A stretch of DNA of 7,103 nucleotides, from positions 1-7,103 of the forward strand of contig JABJCS010000672.1 in the NCBI GenBank assembly GCA_018665505.1. The letters are read 5' to 3'. Of this stretch, positions 1 through 6,517 are shown one piece after another. How positions within the stretch are numbered: position 1 is the stretch's first letter; each line of letters opens with the position of its first letter. The notes beneath the pieces are model-generated. The model saw only the letters and a program-made list of their open reading frames with translations. It was not told where the DNA came from and did no database searches. This DNA is from Alphaproteobacteria bacterium. GTDB lineage: Bacteria > Pseudomonadota > Alphaproteobacteria > UBA8366. The position numbers and the translations under genes are program-made.

Positions 1-1183
1 GGACTGCCGTGAGTGTGTCCCGCACCCGGGCGAAGCGGCGCACATCGACCGAGGAAAGGTCGACGCCGGGATCACCGTCGACAACCCAATCTGCGAGCGC
101 TTTGCCCGCACCGCCGCTACTGGCGATACCCATCGAATTCATGCCGCAACACATGAAGAAGCCGGGAACTTCGGGTGCTTCGCCCATCAGGAACGCCCCA
201 TCCAGGGTGAAACTCTCGGGGCCGTTCAACAGCATCCGCACTTCCGCTGTCTCGAGGGCCGGGATGCGATGCAATGCTTCCGCCATGATTGGCTCGAAAT
301 GATCCCAATTCTCGCCTAGAAGATCGAAGGAAAAATCATTCGGTAGCTGATCCAAGTCTACCGGTCTGGCGTTCGGCTCGAAACTGCCGACGAGCAAGCC
401 CTGCGCCTCGTCGCGGATATACATGTATCCGTCATGGGCACCGAGCACCGGCATGCCGGTATAAATGCCCTCGAAAGGCTTGGTGATCAGCGCGTAATGT
501 TCGCAAGCATAAAGCGGTGCCGAAATCCCCGCCATGCGTGCGATTGCGCGCGACCATAGACCGCCGCACAGCGCCACGGCGTCGCAGGCGATAGTGCCAC
601 TCTCCGTCTCGACGCCGCTGATGCGGCCGTTGGCAAAGGTAAATCCGGTGACTGGTGTATCTTCAAAGATGCGCACGCCACCACCGCGAGCGTCTTTGAT
701 CAAGGCAGCGCACACATCGCTGGAACTCACCCGCCCGTCGCTCGGTGAGAGAATGCCGCCATGCAGGTCATTCGTATTGGCGATGGGCCAAAGCTTCTTG
801 ATCTCCGCCGCGTCGATTTCCTCGACCTCAATCCCGAAGGCGCGGGCGAGCGACGCTTGGCGGCGGATATGGGTCATCCGATCCGCGTTGGCGGCAATGC
901 TAAGACTGCCGCAGCCGATCCAACCGGTGGATTGTCCGGTCTCCGCTTCCAAAGATTGATAGAGCTCGGCACTGTATTTCATCAGCGTCGTAAGGCTGGA
1001 ACTGGAACGGAGCTGGCGGACCTGCGCCGCCGAATGCCAGGTCGTGCCGCTCGTCAATTTCGAGCGTTCCAACAGGGTCACGTCTTTTTTGCCCCGCTTT
1101 GCCAAATGGTAGGCGGTCGAGCAACCAACGATACCGCCGCCGATGACGACGATCTCGGCTGATTGAGGAAGGGCGTCGGACAT
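1..1183 (-). CDS. FAD-dependent oxidoreductase, dimethylglycine/sarcosine dehydrogenase-like (partial, C-terminus outside window)
   Basis: The frame is open for 394 codons from the ATG at 1183-1181 to the window edge. Residues 11-20 form an N-terminal Rossmann motif (IVVIGGGIVG) with an acidic residue (E39) at the end of the second strand, as in the DAO family. GTTWHSAA at residues 46-53 matches the family segment whose His carries covalent FAD in dimethylglycine dehydrogenase; here that is H50. Near the visible end, GMNSMGIASSGGAGKALADW is the typical closing FAD-contact segment. It is followed by DVRRFARVRD, which in multidomain relatives leads into a linker and a folate-binding GcvT-like domain. 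The full protein is therefore probably about 800 residues, but that part is not visible. The family oxidatively demethylates N-methylglycines, passing one-carbon units to tetrahydrofolate. AAAGGAAC, about 8 bases upstream of the ATG, is a good ribosome binding site. The gene is divergent from hyuA. The family is secure; the substrate is not. Confidence 0.88.
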   Translation of the reverse strand, partial: MSDALPQSAEIVVIGGGIVGCSTAYHLAKRGKKDVTLLERSKLTSGTTWHSAAQVRQLRSSSSLTTLMKYSAELYQSLEAETGQSTGWIGCGSLSIAANADRMTHIRRQASLARAFGIEVEEIDAAEIKKLWPIANTNDLHGGILSPSDGRVSSSDVCAALIKDARGGGVRIFEDTPVTGFTFANGRISGVETESGTIACDAVALCGGLWSRAIARMAGISAPLYACEHYALITKPFEGIYTGMPVLGAHDGYMYIRDEAQGLLVGSFEPNARPVDLDQLPNDFSFDLLGENWDHFEPIMAEALHRIPALETAEVRMLLNGPESFTLDGAFLMGEAPEVPGFFMCCGMNSMGIASSGGAGKALADWVVDGDPGVDLSSVDVRRFARVRDTLTAV

Positions 1184-1264
1184 AGTTCTTGTTCCTTTGT
1201 GGACGCGAGCAACCTTAACTTAGGTATACGAAAATCAGTACTGAGAAAGCCGGAAACAAACTTT
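1184..1264. promoter_or_regulatory. Divergent promoter/operator region between the FAD oxidoreductase and hyuA
   Basis: This 81-base spacer must hold the start signals of both divergent genes. It is visibly more AT-rich than the genes on either side. It contains a perfect 10-base palindrome, TCAGTACTGA at 1235-1244, and a 6-base palindrome, GTATAC at 1224-1229, with centres 13 bases apart. Either could be a regulator half-site cluster. No convincing -35/-10 pair was found on either strand. No regulator gene lies in the window. Confidence 0.45.
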
Positions 1265-3340
1265 ATGTCGCGGGAAGATAAAATTGCTCTGGGGATCGAT
1301 GTTGGCGGCACGTTTACCGATGTGCTGGCGCTCGACCGGGTGTCCGGAAAGATCGTCTCCGCGTTCAAGGTACCGTCGACACCTTCGGACCCGTCAGAGG
1401 GTGCGATTACTGGGGTCGACCGATACCGCGAGAGGACCGGGGGCGGGGCGGATGCGGTCTTTCACGGCACCACTGTTGGGACCAATGCGCTGATTACGAA
1501 GAAGGCGGCGAAGACCGCGCTGATCACGACAAAGGGGTTTCGCGATGTCTTGGCTTTACGCCGCCATGCCCGGCCGCGCCTCTATGATCTGGCGCCGAAA
1601 ATCTCCCCCGCCTTGGCGCCGAGAGAGCTGCGTTTCGAGGCTATGGAACGCATGGGCCCGGATGGTGTCGCTATCACGCCTCTGACTGAGATGGAAATCG
1701 GATGGGTGATCGATGAGATCAGAGGGGCAGATGTGGAAGCGGTTGCGATATCATTATTGCACGCCTATGCGAACGATGAACACGAGCGGGCGTTGGGCGC
1801 TGCCCTTCAATCAGCGCTGCCGGAGTTGTTCGTCACACTGTCGAGTGATGTCTGCCGTGAGTTTCGAGAGTTCGAGCGCACTAGCACGGTTGTAGTCAAT
1901 GCTTTTATCGGCCCAGTGGTGCAACGCTATGTCGACGCCCTGGGCGACAATTTGCGCGCGCGGGAGATCGGTAATCTTTCCATCGTCAAGTCGAACGGAG
2001 GCCTGACCTCGGCGGCGAATGCGCGGCGCTACCCGGTACATCTGATTGAATCAGGACCTGCCGCCGGCATCATTGCGACGGCAGCGCTTGGCGAGGCGGA
2101 AGGTCTCGGCGACCTAATTGCTTTCGATATGGGCGGAACGACAGCGAAAGCGGGTGTGGTGGTAGATGGTAGGCCAAAACTCAGCACCGAATTCTATGCG
2201 GATCGATTCGTCGATGGGATGGATGTCGGCGGTTATCCTATTCAAAGCCCGGTCATCGATTTGATTGAGATTGGCGCAGGTGGTGGCTCGATTGCCTGGA
2301 TCGATGTGGCGGGTGTTCTCAAGGTCGGTCCGGAGAGTGCTGGTGCTTTACCGGGCCCAGCCTGTTATGGGCGCGGCGGCGAGCAGGCAACGGTGACTGA
2401 CGCGCATGTTGTCCTAGGGCATATCGCGGCGGACGGATTTGGCAGCGAGGATTTGGAGATCGACCCGGCGTTGGCGCGCCGTGCCGTCGAGACGGATATT
2501 GCCGGGCCACTCGGATGGTCTGTGGAACGCGCGGCCTGGGGTATTTTGCGGCTTGCGACGGCGAATATGGCGGAGATGGTGCGACTTGCCACTCTGCGCC
2601 GCGGCCTCGATCCTCGCGATTTCAGTCTGGTGGCGTTCGGTGGTGCGGGTCCGTTGCATGCAGCCGAGATCGCTCGTGAGGTTGGTGTGCCACGCGTATT
2701 GATCCCGCCGGTACCAGGCCTCTTCAGTGCGATCGGCACGCTGCTCGGCGATATTCGCCACGATCTGGTGCAGACCCACTTACGCCGCCTCGATGATTTG
2801 CAAACGGGAGAGCTTGATGCGGGATTCGTGGCGTTGGAAGAGCGCGCTCAGACATTGATCGCGGCCGAAGATGGTGGCGGCGATTGGCGATATGAGCGCT
2901 CGCTCGATGCCCGGTTCGAAGGTCAACTCTTCGAGCTGAACTTGCCCGTGGCGACCGGCGCCGTACCGTTGACGGATGACTTGGACGTCGCGTTTCGCGC
3001 CGCCTATCGCGAGACCTATGGTTACGACTTGCCGGATCACACCGTCCAGTTGGTGAATTTGCGGTTGGTCGCAAGTGGCGGTGTCCACGATGGCGGTTGG
3101 CCGCGTCTTGCGCTTGAGGGGCACGACGCTGCGGCACGGTCTCGAGAAGTCATCAGCGAGGACGGGTCGCGCCGGGAAGTGCCGGTCTGGCGACGGGATG
3201 CGCTGAAGGTAGGCCTGTCCCTTGAAGGCCCGGCGATAATCGAGGATTTTGGTGCGACGATCCGTTTGCTCGACGGGCAGAGACTAGTGGTCCGCCCTTC
3301 CGGCATGTTGGAGTTGAGCGAGCAGGAGGCGGTGGCATGA
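1265..3340 (+). CDS. hyuA: Hydantoinase/oxoprolinase family protein, subunit A (HyuA-like)
   Basis: A 691-residue protein, the usual length for the HyuA/N-methylhydantoinase A family. The start at 1265 gives MSREDKIALGIDVGGTFTDV, placing the actin-like ATPase phosphate loop (GIDVGGTFTD, residues 10-19) where the family has it. An upstream TTG in the same frame would overlap the divergent gene and is rejected. Other family blocks are FHGTTVGTNALITKKAAKTA in the N-terminal region, IAFDMGGTTAKAG near residue 285 (second nucleotide-binding motif), IEIGAGGGSIAW near 335, FGGAGPLHAAEIA near 457 and ETYGYDLPDHTVQLVNLRL near 582. The family couples ATP hydrolysis to opening of cyclic amides such as 5-oxoproline or N-methylhydantoin, or to ketone carboxylation, acting with a B subunit in the cytoplasm. 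Its stop overlaps the start of hyuB in ATGA, so translation is probably coupled. The ribosome binding site (GGAAAC) is weak. The substrate cannot be read from sequence. Confidence 0.93.
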   Translation: MSREDKIALGIDVGGTFTDVLALDRVSGKIVSAFKVPSTPSDPSEGAITGVDRYRERTGGGADAVFHGTTVGTNALITKKAAKTALITTKGFRDVLALRRHARPRLYDLAPKISPALAPRELRFEAMERMGPDGVAITPLTEMEIGWVIDEIRGADVEAVAISLLHAYANDEHERALGAALQSALPELFVTLSSDVCREFREFERTSTVVVNAFIGPVVQRYVDALGDNLRAREIGNLSIVKSNGGLTSAANARRYPVHLIESGPAAGIIATAALGEAEGLGDLIAFDMGGTTAKAGVVVDGRPKLSTEFYADRFVDGMDVGGYPIQSPVIDLIEIGAGGGSIAWIDVAGVLKVGPESAGALPGPACYGRGGEQATVTDAHVVLGHIAADGFGSEDLEIDPALARRAVETDIAGPLGWSVERAAWGILRLATANMAEMVRLATLRRGLDPRDFSLVAFGGAGPLHAAEIAREVGVPRVLIPPVPGLFSAIGTLLGDIRHDLVQTHLRRLDDLQTGELDAGFVALEERAQTLIAAEDGGGDWRYERSLDARFEGQLFELNLPVATGAVPLTDDLDVAFRAAYRETYGYDLPDHTVQLVNLRLVASGGVHDGGWPRLALEGHDAAARSREVISEDGSRREVPVWRRDALKVGLSLEGPAIIEDFGATIRLLDGQRLVVRPSGMLELSEQEAVA

Positions 3341-4944
3341 GCGAGATTTCGATCCTGCGCGACGACCCTGTTACTTTCGAAGTGGTGCGCGGCGGCCTCT
3401 ATGCGATCTGTGAGGAAATGAAATCGGTTATGATGCGGGCGAGTTTCTCGCCGCTGCTCAGCCTCTCCGCCGATCTTTCCTGCGCTATACTCGATCACGC
3501 AGGTGATGTGGTGGCACAAGGGAACGATATCCCGGTGCATTTGGGGGCCATGCCATTCTCGGCGAAGGGCATCCTAAAGGCATTCCCCCTAGAGACATGG
3601 CAGCCGGGCGACGCTGTGTTGTCTAACGACCCGTATTCCGGTGGCTCACATCTGCCGGACATGACGCTACTAACGCCGATCTTCGATAACGAGGGTATCG
3701 TGGGCTTTTCCGCGAGCCGCGTCCATTGGCCGGATATCGGTGGATCGTCGGCGGGATCGTCCTCCGTGACGGATGAGATCGTGAAGGAAGGCGTGCGGGT
3801 GCCACCTGTGAAGATCATGCGCGCGGGCGAGCCCGACGAAGGGGTGTGGACACTGCTGTTCGCCAATGTCCGCATTCCAGAAGACCGAGTCGGAGATTTT
3901 CGTGCGCAGGCGGCCTGCAATGCGCGGGGCGTGGCGCGGGTCGAGGAGCAGATCGCGCGCTACGGCGGGTCCGCTGTGCGCCGAATTTTCGCGGAGACGC
4001 AGGATTACAGCCAACGCATGGTCGAGGCGGTGCTGGATGACATTCCCGATGGCAGCTTTCGCGCCACCCATCATCTGGACGGCGACGGCTATACCGAGGA
4101 TTCCGGCAACGGTGATTTCGGCATTACCGTTGAGATCATCAAGGCCGGTCGGAAACTGCATTTCGATTTTGCCGGCACCAACGCTCAGGCGAGAGGACCG
4201 GTCAGCGCGCCCTTCGCCGTCACCGCATCGGTCTGTTACTACACAATCCTGGCGTTGGCGGGCGGCTCCGTGCCACCGAATTCGGGCGCCTACAGGGTGG
4301 TTGAGATTTCCACACCGGAAGGCAGCCTCGTCAATGCGGTCTATCCGGCACCTGTGGTTGCGGCGAACACGGAGACATCTAACCGAATCGTCGATGTCCT
4401 GCTCGACGCCCTGGCCCCAGCTATGCCGGGACGGGCGATCGCGGGGAGCTATGGCTGTGCCGGGGTGTTCGCACTCGGCGGAGTCGATCCAAAGCGGGGC
4501 AAGCGCTTCGTGCATATGGAGACCATCGGCGGCGGCATGGGCGCGTCGCCGCAGGGGCCGGGCATCGACGGGCACCGGGTCCATATGGGCAATACTATGA
4601 ACCTGCCGAACGAATCGGCGGAAGCGGGCCTGCCGCTGCGCATTGAAGCCTACGAATTTGTGGAAGGATCGGGCGGTGCCGGCCGCCATGTGGGCGGCAT
4701 GGGAGCCCGCAAGGTGATTCGTGCCTTGGCTGACAATATTGAATTCTCGTTGCTCTACGAACGGGCCCTCAATCCGGCGCAAGGTACGGCGGGTGGTTCG
4801 TCGGGCGGTGCCGCGGCCTTTGCGATAGAACACGTCGGTGGATTGCGTACCTCTCTCTCGTCGAAGACACCGGCGGGTCGTCTGATGAAAGGTGAAGCAC
4901 TTTGGATCGAAACTGCTGGTGGCGGCGGCTGGGGAGAATCTTAA
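3337..4944 (+). CDS. hyuB: Hydantoinase B/oxoprolinase family protein, subunit B (HyuB-like)
   Basis: A 535-residue protein of normal HyuB length. The ATG at 3337 overlaps the hyuA stop by four bases, the standard arrangement for this subunit pair. Diagnostic segments are DPVTFEVVRGGLYAICEEMK at residues 10-29, NDPYSGGSHLPDMT from residue 97 (the most conserved block, with the His and Asp linked to metal binding in the family), VHWPDIGG near 129, a Gly-rich block GGGMGASPQGPGIDGHRVHM near 399, the region GSGGAGRHVGGMGARKVIR, and the C-terminal ETAGGGGWGES. Subunit B carries the amide-cleaving or carboxylating site and needs HyuA for ATP-dependent activation. It probably forms one transcript with hyuA and the downstream dioxygenase, which starts 40 bases after its stop. 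No truncation or missing motif is seen. The substrate is unassigned: N-methylhydantoin, 5-oxoproline or another cyclic amide are all possible. Confidence 0.93.
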   Translation: MSEISILRDDPVTFEVVRGGLYAICEEMKSVMMRASFSPLLSLSADLSCAILDHAGDVVAQGNDIPVHLGAMPFSAKGILKAFPLETWQPGDAVLSNDPYSGGSHLPDMTLLTPIFDNEGIVGFSASRVHWPDIGGSSAGSSSVTDEIVKEGVRVPPVKIMRAGEPDEGVWTLLFANVRIPEDRVGDFRAQAACNARGVARVEEQIARYGGSAVRRIFAETQDYSQRMVEAVLDDIPDGSFRATHHLDGDGYTEDSGNGDFGITVEIIKAGRKLHFDFAGTNAQARGPVSAPFAVTASVCYYTILALAGGSVPPNSGAYRVVEISTPEGSLVNAVYPAPVVAANTETSNRIVDVLLDALAPAMPGRAIAGSYGCAGVFALGGVDPKRGKRFVHMETIGGGMGASPQGPGIDGHRVHMGNTMNLPNESAEAGLPLRIEAYEFVEGSGGAGRHVGGMGARKVIRALADNIEFSLLYERALNPAQGTAGGSSGGAAAFAIEHVGGLRTSLSSKTPAGRLMKGEALWIETAGGGGWGES

Positions 4945-4946
4945 TT

Positions 4947-4985
4947 ATGTATCCAGGTGAAAATTACGTGGATTCGGATTTGTGA
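4947..4985 (+). CDS. Possible 12-residue leader peptide coupled to the dioxygenase
   Basis: A mini-ORF, MYPGENYVDSDL, sits between hyuB and the dioxygenase. A strong Shine-Dalgarno match (GGGGAG, 4931-4936) lies inside the hyuB end, ten bases before this ATG. Its TGA overlaps the dioxygenase ATG in TGATG, a classic coupling geometry. The dioxygenase ATG at 4985 has no good ribosome binding site of its own, so ribosomes may arrive through this short frame. The alternative is chance: so short a frame carries little statistical weight, and its peptide resembles nothing recognised. Confidence 0.25.
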   Translation: MYPGENYVDSDL

Positions 4986-5827
4986 TGGAGACGAATATCC
5001 TAGGACCGGGGTTTGCGGTCGAAATTTCCGGGGTCGACCTCTCCATCGATCTGACGGACACGCAATTCGTCGAGATTAAACGCCTTTGGCTTGAAAATAA
5101 GGTCGCGGTATTTCGTGACCAAAATTTGGAAGATGATGCGCTGGTTGGCTTCACGAAACGTTTCGGGCCACTTTTCGTGCATGTCCGCTCGCAGTTCAAT
5201 GACGCGGCGCACCCCGAGATCATGCTCATTTCGAATATTAAGGAAGATGGCCGAAATTTGGGTGAGCTGGGGAATGGCGATCTGGCGTGGCATTCCGATC
5301 AGTCGTATTCCGCTCGTCCCGTCTTCTCGACATTGATGTATGCCATTGAAATACCGGAGGATGGCGGTGGGACCTGGTTCTGTGATACCGCGCGCGCCTA
5401 AGAGCGGCTTCCCGAGGGGATCAAGCAGCGCATTGCCGGTTTACAGCAGAATTTCTCGATCGAGGTGACGGTTGCGACGCAGCATGTCGCGCTCAGCGAG
5501 GAACAACGTGCGCTAAAACCGCCGGTGACCCATCCACTGGTACGCACGCATCCGGAGCTTGGCCGAAAGTCACTCTATCTCAGCCCGGCACACAGTACAG
5601 GCATCGCGGAGTTGTCGGAGGAAGAGGGCGCGGCGCTCCTTGCCGAGCTCGAAGACTGGGCGGAGCGGCCGGAATTTACCTATTGTCATGACTGGCGCGT
5701 CGGCGATGTGGTGATGTGGGACAATACCTCGACGATGCATCGCCGCGACGCGTTCTCCCCCGCCGCGCGGCGGATGTTGAAGCGCACCGGATTCGAGTTT
5801 ACCGAGGATCGAGGGGTGCCGTTCTAG
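4985..5827 (+). pseudogene. TauD/TfdA-family 2-oxoglutarate-dependent dioxygenase, interrupted by an in-frame stop
   Basis: Read through one stop, this frame gives a full-length protein of about 280 residues, normal for the TauD/TfdA family, which uses Fe(II), 2-oxoglutarate and oxygen to hydroxylate small substrates. The N-terminal block GFAVEISGVDLS (residues 9-20) and VAVFRDQ near 41-47 are typical. The iron ligands are H103 and D105 (WHSDQSY) and, after the break, H252 (TMHRRD). R267, fifteen residues after that His, fits the 2-oxoglutarate-binding Arg. TAA at 5399-5401 (codon 139) falls in DTARA-stop-ERLPEG, where relatives have Tyr (as in RAAYDALPE), so one base change from TAT/TAC explains it. 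The frame is unchanged on both sides and all later motifs are intact, so the lesion is recent or a sequencing error. The front fragment lacks the distal His and Arg and should be inactive. The gene follows hyuB by 40 bases, probably in the same operon. The GTG at 4982 is an alternative start. Confidence 0.85.
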
Positions 5828-5846
5828 GCACTTCTTCCTTGGTGTA

Positions 5847-5877
5847 TTGACATATCGGGCCGCAGAGCGCCTTAATT
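5847..5877 (+). promoter_or_regulatory. Candidate promoter of the cold-shock gene
   Basis: A perfect -35 consensus TTGACA (5847-5852) is followed after 19 bases by the AT-rich TTAATT (5872-5877) as a possible -10. The spacing is slightly long. Starting here would give a leader of roughly 140 bases before the ATG at 6024, similar to the long untranslated leaders known for cspA-type genes. The rest of the 5828-6023 gap holds the leader and no recognisable gene. Confidence 0.4.
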
Positions 5878-5966
5878 GTTAATACGTGATGCATTCGTTT
5901 GGTGCTACCTGAATAACCGGTACGCCGATTAGTTAGTTAACCCCCGACAATGTGTACGTTCAAGAA

Positions 5967-5994
5967 ATGCGTCGTCGCATCACGCGCGGCGCGT
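5967..5994 (+). promoter_or_regulatory. Tandem hairpins in the cold-shock mRNA leader
   Basis: Two perfect inverted repeats lie one base apart. ATGCG-TCGT-CGCAT (5967-5980) forms a 5-base-pair stem with a 4-base loop. ACGCG-CGG-CGCGT (5982-5994) forms a second 5-base-pair, GC-only-core stem. They end 16 bases before the AAAGGA ribosome binding site of the cold-shock gene. Long structured leaders control stability and translation of cspA-type mRNAs with temperature, so a regulatory role is plausible, but only the repeats themselves are seen. Confidence 0.4.
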
Positions 5995-6023
5995 ATTCGT
6001 TACTCATTCTAAAGGATCTAACT

Positions 6024-6233
6024 ATGGCTACTGGTACAGTAAAATGGTTCAACTCAATGAAAGGTTATGGATTCATTGAGCCTGATGACGGCGGCAAAGA
6101 CGCCTTCGTGCATATCTCCGCTGTCGAGCGTGCGGGATTGGGTTCGTTGAACGAAGGCCAGAAGGTTTCTTTCGACCTGCAACCGGGTCAAAACGGAAAA
6201 TCTTCCGCTGAAAATCTTACGATCGTCGATTGA
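6024..6233 (+). CDS. cspA: Cold-shock protein, CspA family
   Basis: A 69-residue protein, the standard length of single-domain cold-shock proteins. The nucleic-acid-binding motifs are complete: RNP1 is KGYGFIEP at residues 13-20 and RNP2 is FVHIS at 28-32, with W8, F17 and H30 among the aromatic/stacking residues. It binds single-stranded RNA and DNA in the cytoplasm and prevents unwanted RNA structure. The ATG at 6024 is chosen because it begins the family N-terminus [10 protein letters not shown] and follows AAAGGA by 7 bases; an upstream in-frame GTG at 5952 would add 24 residues foreign to the family. The gene has its own candidate promoter, a structured leader and an intrinsic terminator, so it is probably a monocistronic unit. 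Codon use is less GC-rich than in the neighbouring catabolic genes, as expected for a highly expressed gene. Whether it is cold-induced or constitutive is unknown. Confidence 0.96.
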   Translation: MATGTVKWFNSMKGYGFIEPDDGGKDAFVHISAVERAGLGSLNEGQKVSFDLQPGQNGKSSAENLTIVD

Positions 6234-6237
6234 TGCG

Positions 6238-6275
6238 ACACGGCCGTCTTCCGAGAGGGGGCGGCCGCTGTTTTT
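6238..6275 (+). terminator. Rho-independent terminator of the cold-shock gene
   Basis: It starts five bases after the cold-shock stop. ACA-CGGCCG (6238-6246) pairs with CGGCCG-c-TGT (6262-6271) with one bulged C. Inside, TCTTC can continue the stem with GGGGG through G-U and G-C pairs, leaving a short CGAGA-type loop. The 3' arm runs directly into TTTTT (6271-6275). Stem strength and T-run together make this a convincing intrinsic terminator. Confidence 0.85.
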
Positions 6276-6281
6276 CTATTC

Positions 6282-6303
6282 GCGGCTATTTCCGATAAGC
6301 CGC
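6282..6303 (+). other. Hairpin upstream of the small charged gene
   Basis: GCGGCT (6282-6287) and AGCCGC (6298-6303) form a perfect 6-base-pair stem with a 10-base loop; two further A-T pairs are possible if one base bulges. It ends five bases before the GAGGA ribosome binding site of the next gene. It could affect that gene's translation or protect a processed 5' end. It has no T-run, so it is not a terminator. Confidence 0.35.
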
Positions 6304-6322
6304 CCGGCGAGGAACAAATAAC

Positions 6323-6505
6323 ATGTCACAAGACGGAAAATCCGCCGCCGAAAAACGCTCCGAAGAACGTCAGAGAATGTATAAGCAGGTTCTGAAGGAG
6401 CGCGAAAACGTCGACCGCAAGGAACGCGCCCGCACGGCTGAGTTACGTGCGCTCCGGTTGGCGAAAGAAGCCGCGGACAAAGAAGCAGCTCCAGCGAAGA
6501 AATAG
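6323..6505 (+). CDS. Small highly charged hypothetical protein (60 residues)
   Basis: A strong GAGGA (6309-6313) lies nine bases before the ATG, supporting this as a real gene despite its size. The protein has 9 Lys, 9 Arg, 9 Glu and 3 Asp in 60 residues (net about +6). It has no Cys or Trp and only one Gly and one Pro, so nearly all of it should be a long charged helix or be disordered. There is no signal peptide or membrane segment. The segment RTAELRALRLAKEAADKEAA (residues 37-56) resembles short Lys/Arg/Glu/Ala-rich proteins often seen beside cold-shock genes in alphaproteobacteria; this is recalled, not searched. It follows the cold-shock gene, but a terminator separates them, so it needs read-through or a promoter within 6276-6308. 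Nucleic-acid or ribosome association is possible given the charge. No function is assigned. Confidence 0.75.
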   Translation: MSQDGKSAAEKRSEERQRMYKQVLKERENVDRKERARTAELRALRLAKEAADKEAAPAKK

Positions 6506-6517
6506 CGCTCGGCGCTA
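6503..6517. terminator. Perfect hairpin holding both convergent stop codons
   Basis: TAGCGC (6503-6508) and GCGCTA (6512-6517) form a 6-base-pair stem with a TCG loop. The TAG of the small plus-strand gene and the TAG of the minus-strand lyase-like gene are the two ends of the stem. Convergent genes often share a bidirectional terminator, but no T-run follows on either strand, so termination activity is uncertain. Confidence 0.3.

Noticed and set aside
534..1162. Plus-strand frames of 141 and 133 codons opposite the FAD oxidoreductase
   Set aside because: The minus-strand frame has continuous FAD-family motifs through this region, so these are antisense shadows.
1163..1264. Upstream TTG start adding 34 residues to HyuA
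   Set aside because: It would overlap the start of the divergent gene, the added residues are not family-like, and the ATG at 1265 gives the expected N-terminus.
3866..4600. A 244-codon plus-strand frame inside hyuB
   Set aside because: Shifted-frame shadow of hyuB, dominated by Arg, Ser and Pro, with no family motif.
3670..4833. A 387-codon open frame on the minus strand opposite hyuB
   Set aside because: It lies wholly antisense to a gene with clear family motifs, is rich in Arg and His as antisense frames of GC-rich genes are, and has no recognisable domain.
5465..5827. The second half of the dioxygenase as an independent gene
   Set aside because: It is in the same frame as the first half, has no convincing ribosome binding site at the GTG, and lacks the HxD iron ligands, so it is the tail of a broken gene.
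5952..6023. GTG start adding 24 residues to the cold-shock protein
   Set aside because: The ATG at 6024 has a good ribosome binding site and begins the standard family N-terminus; the extension overlaps the hairpin leader.
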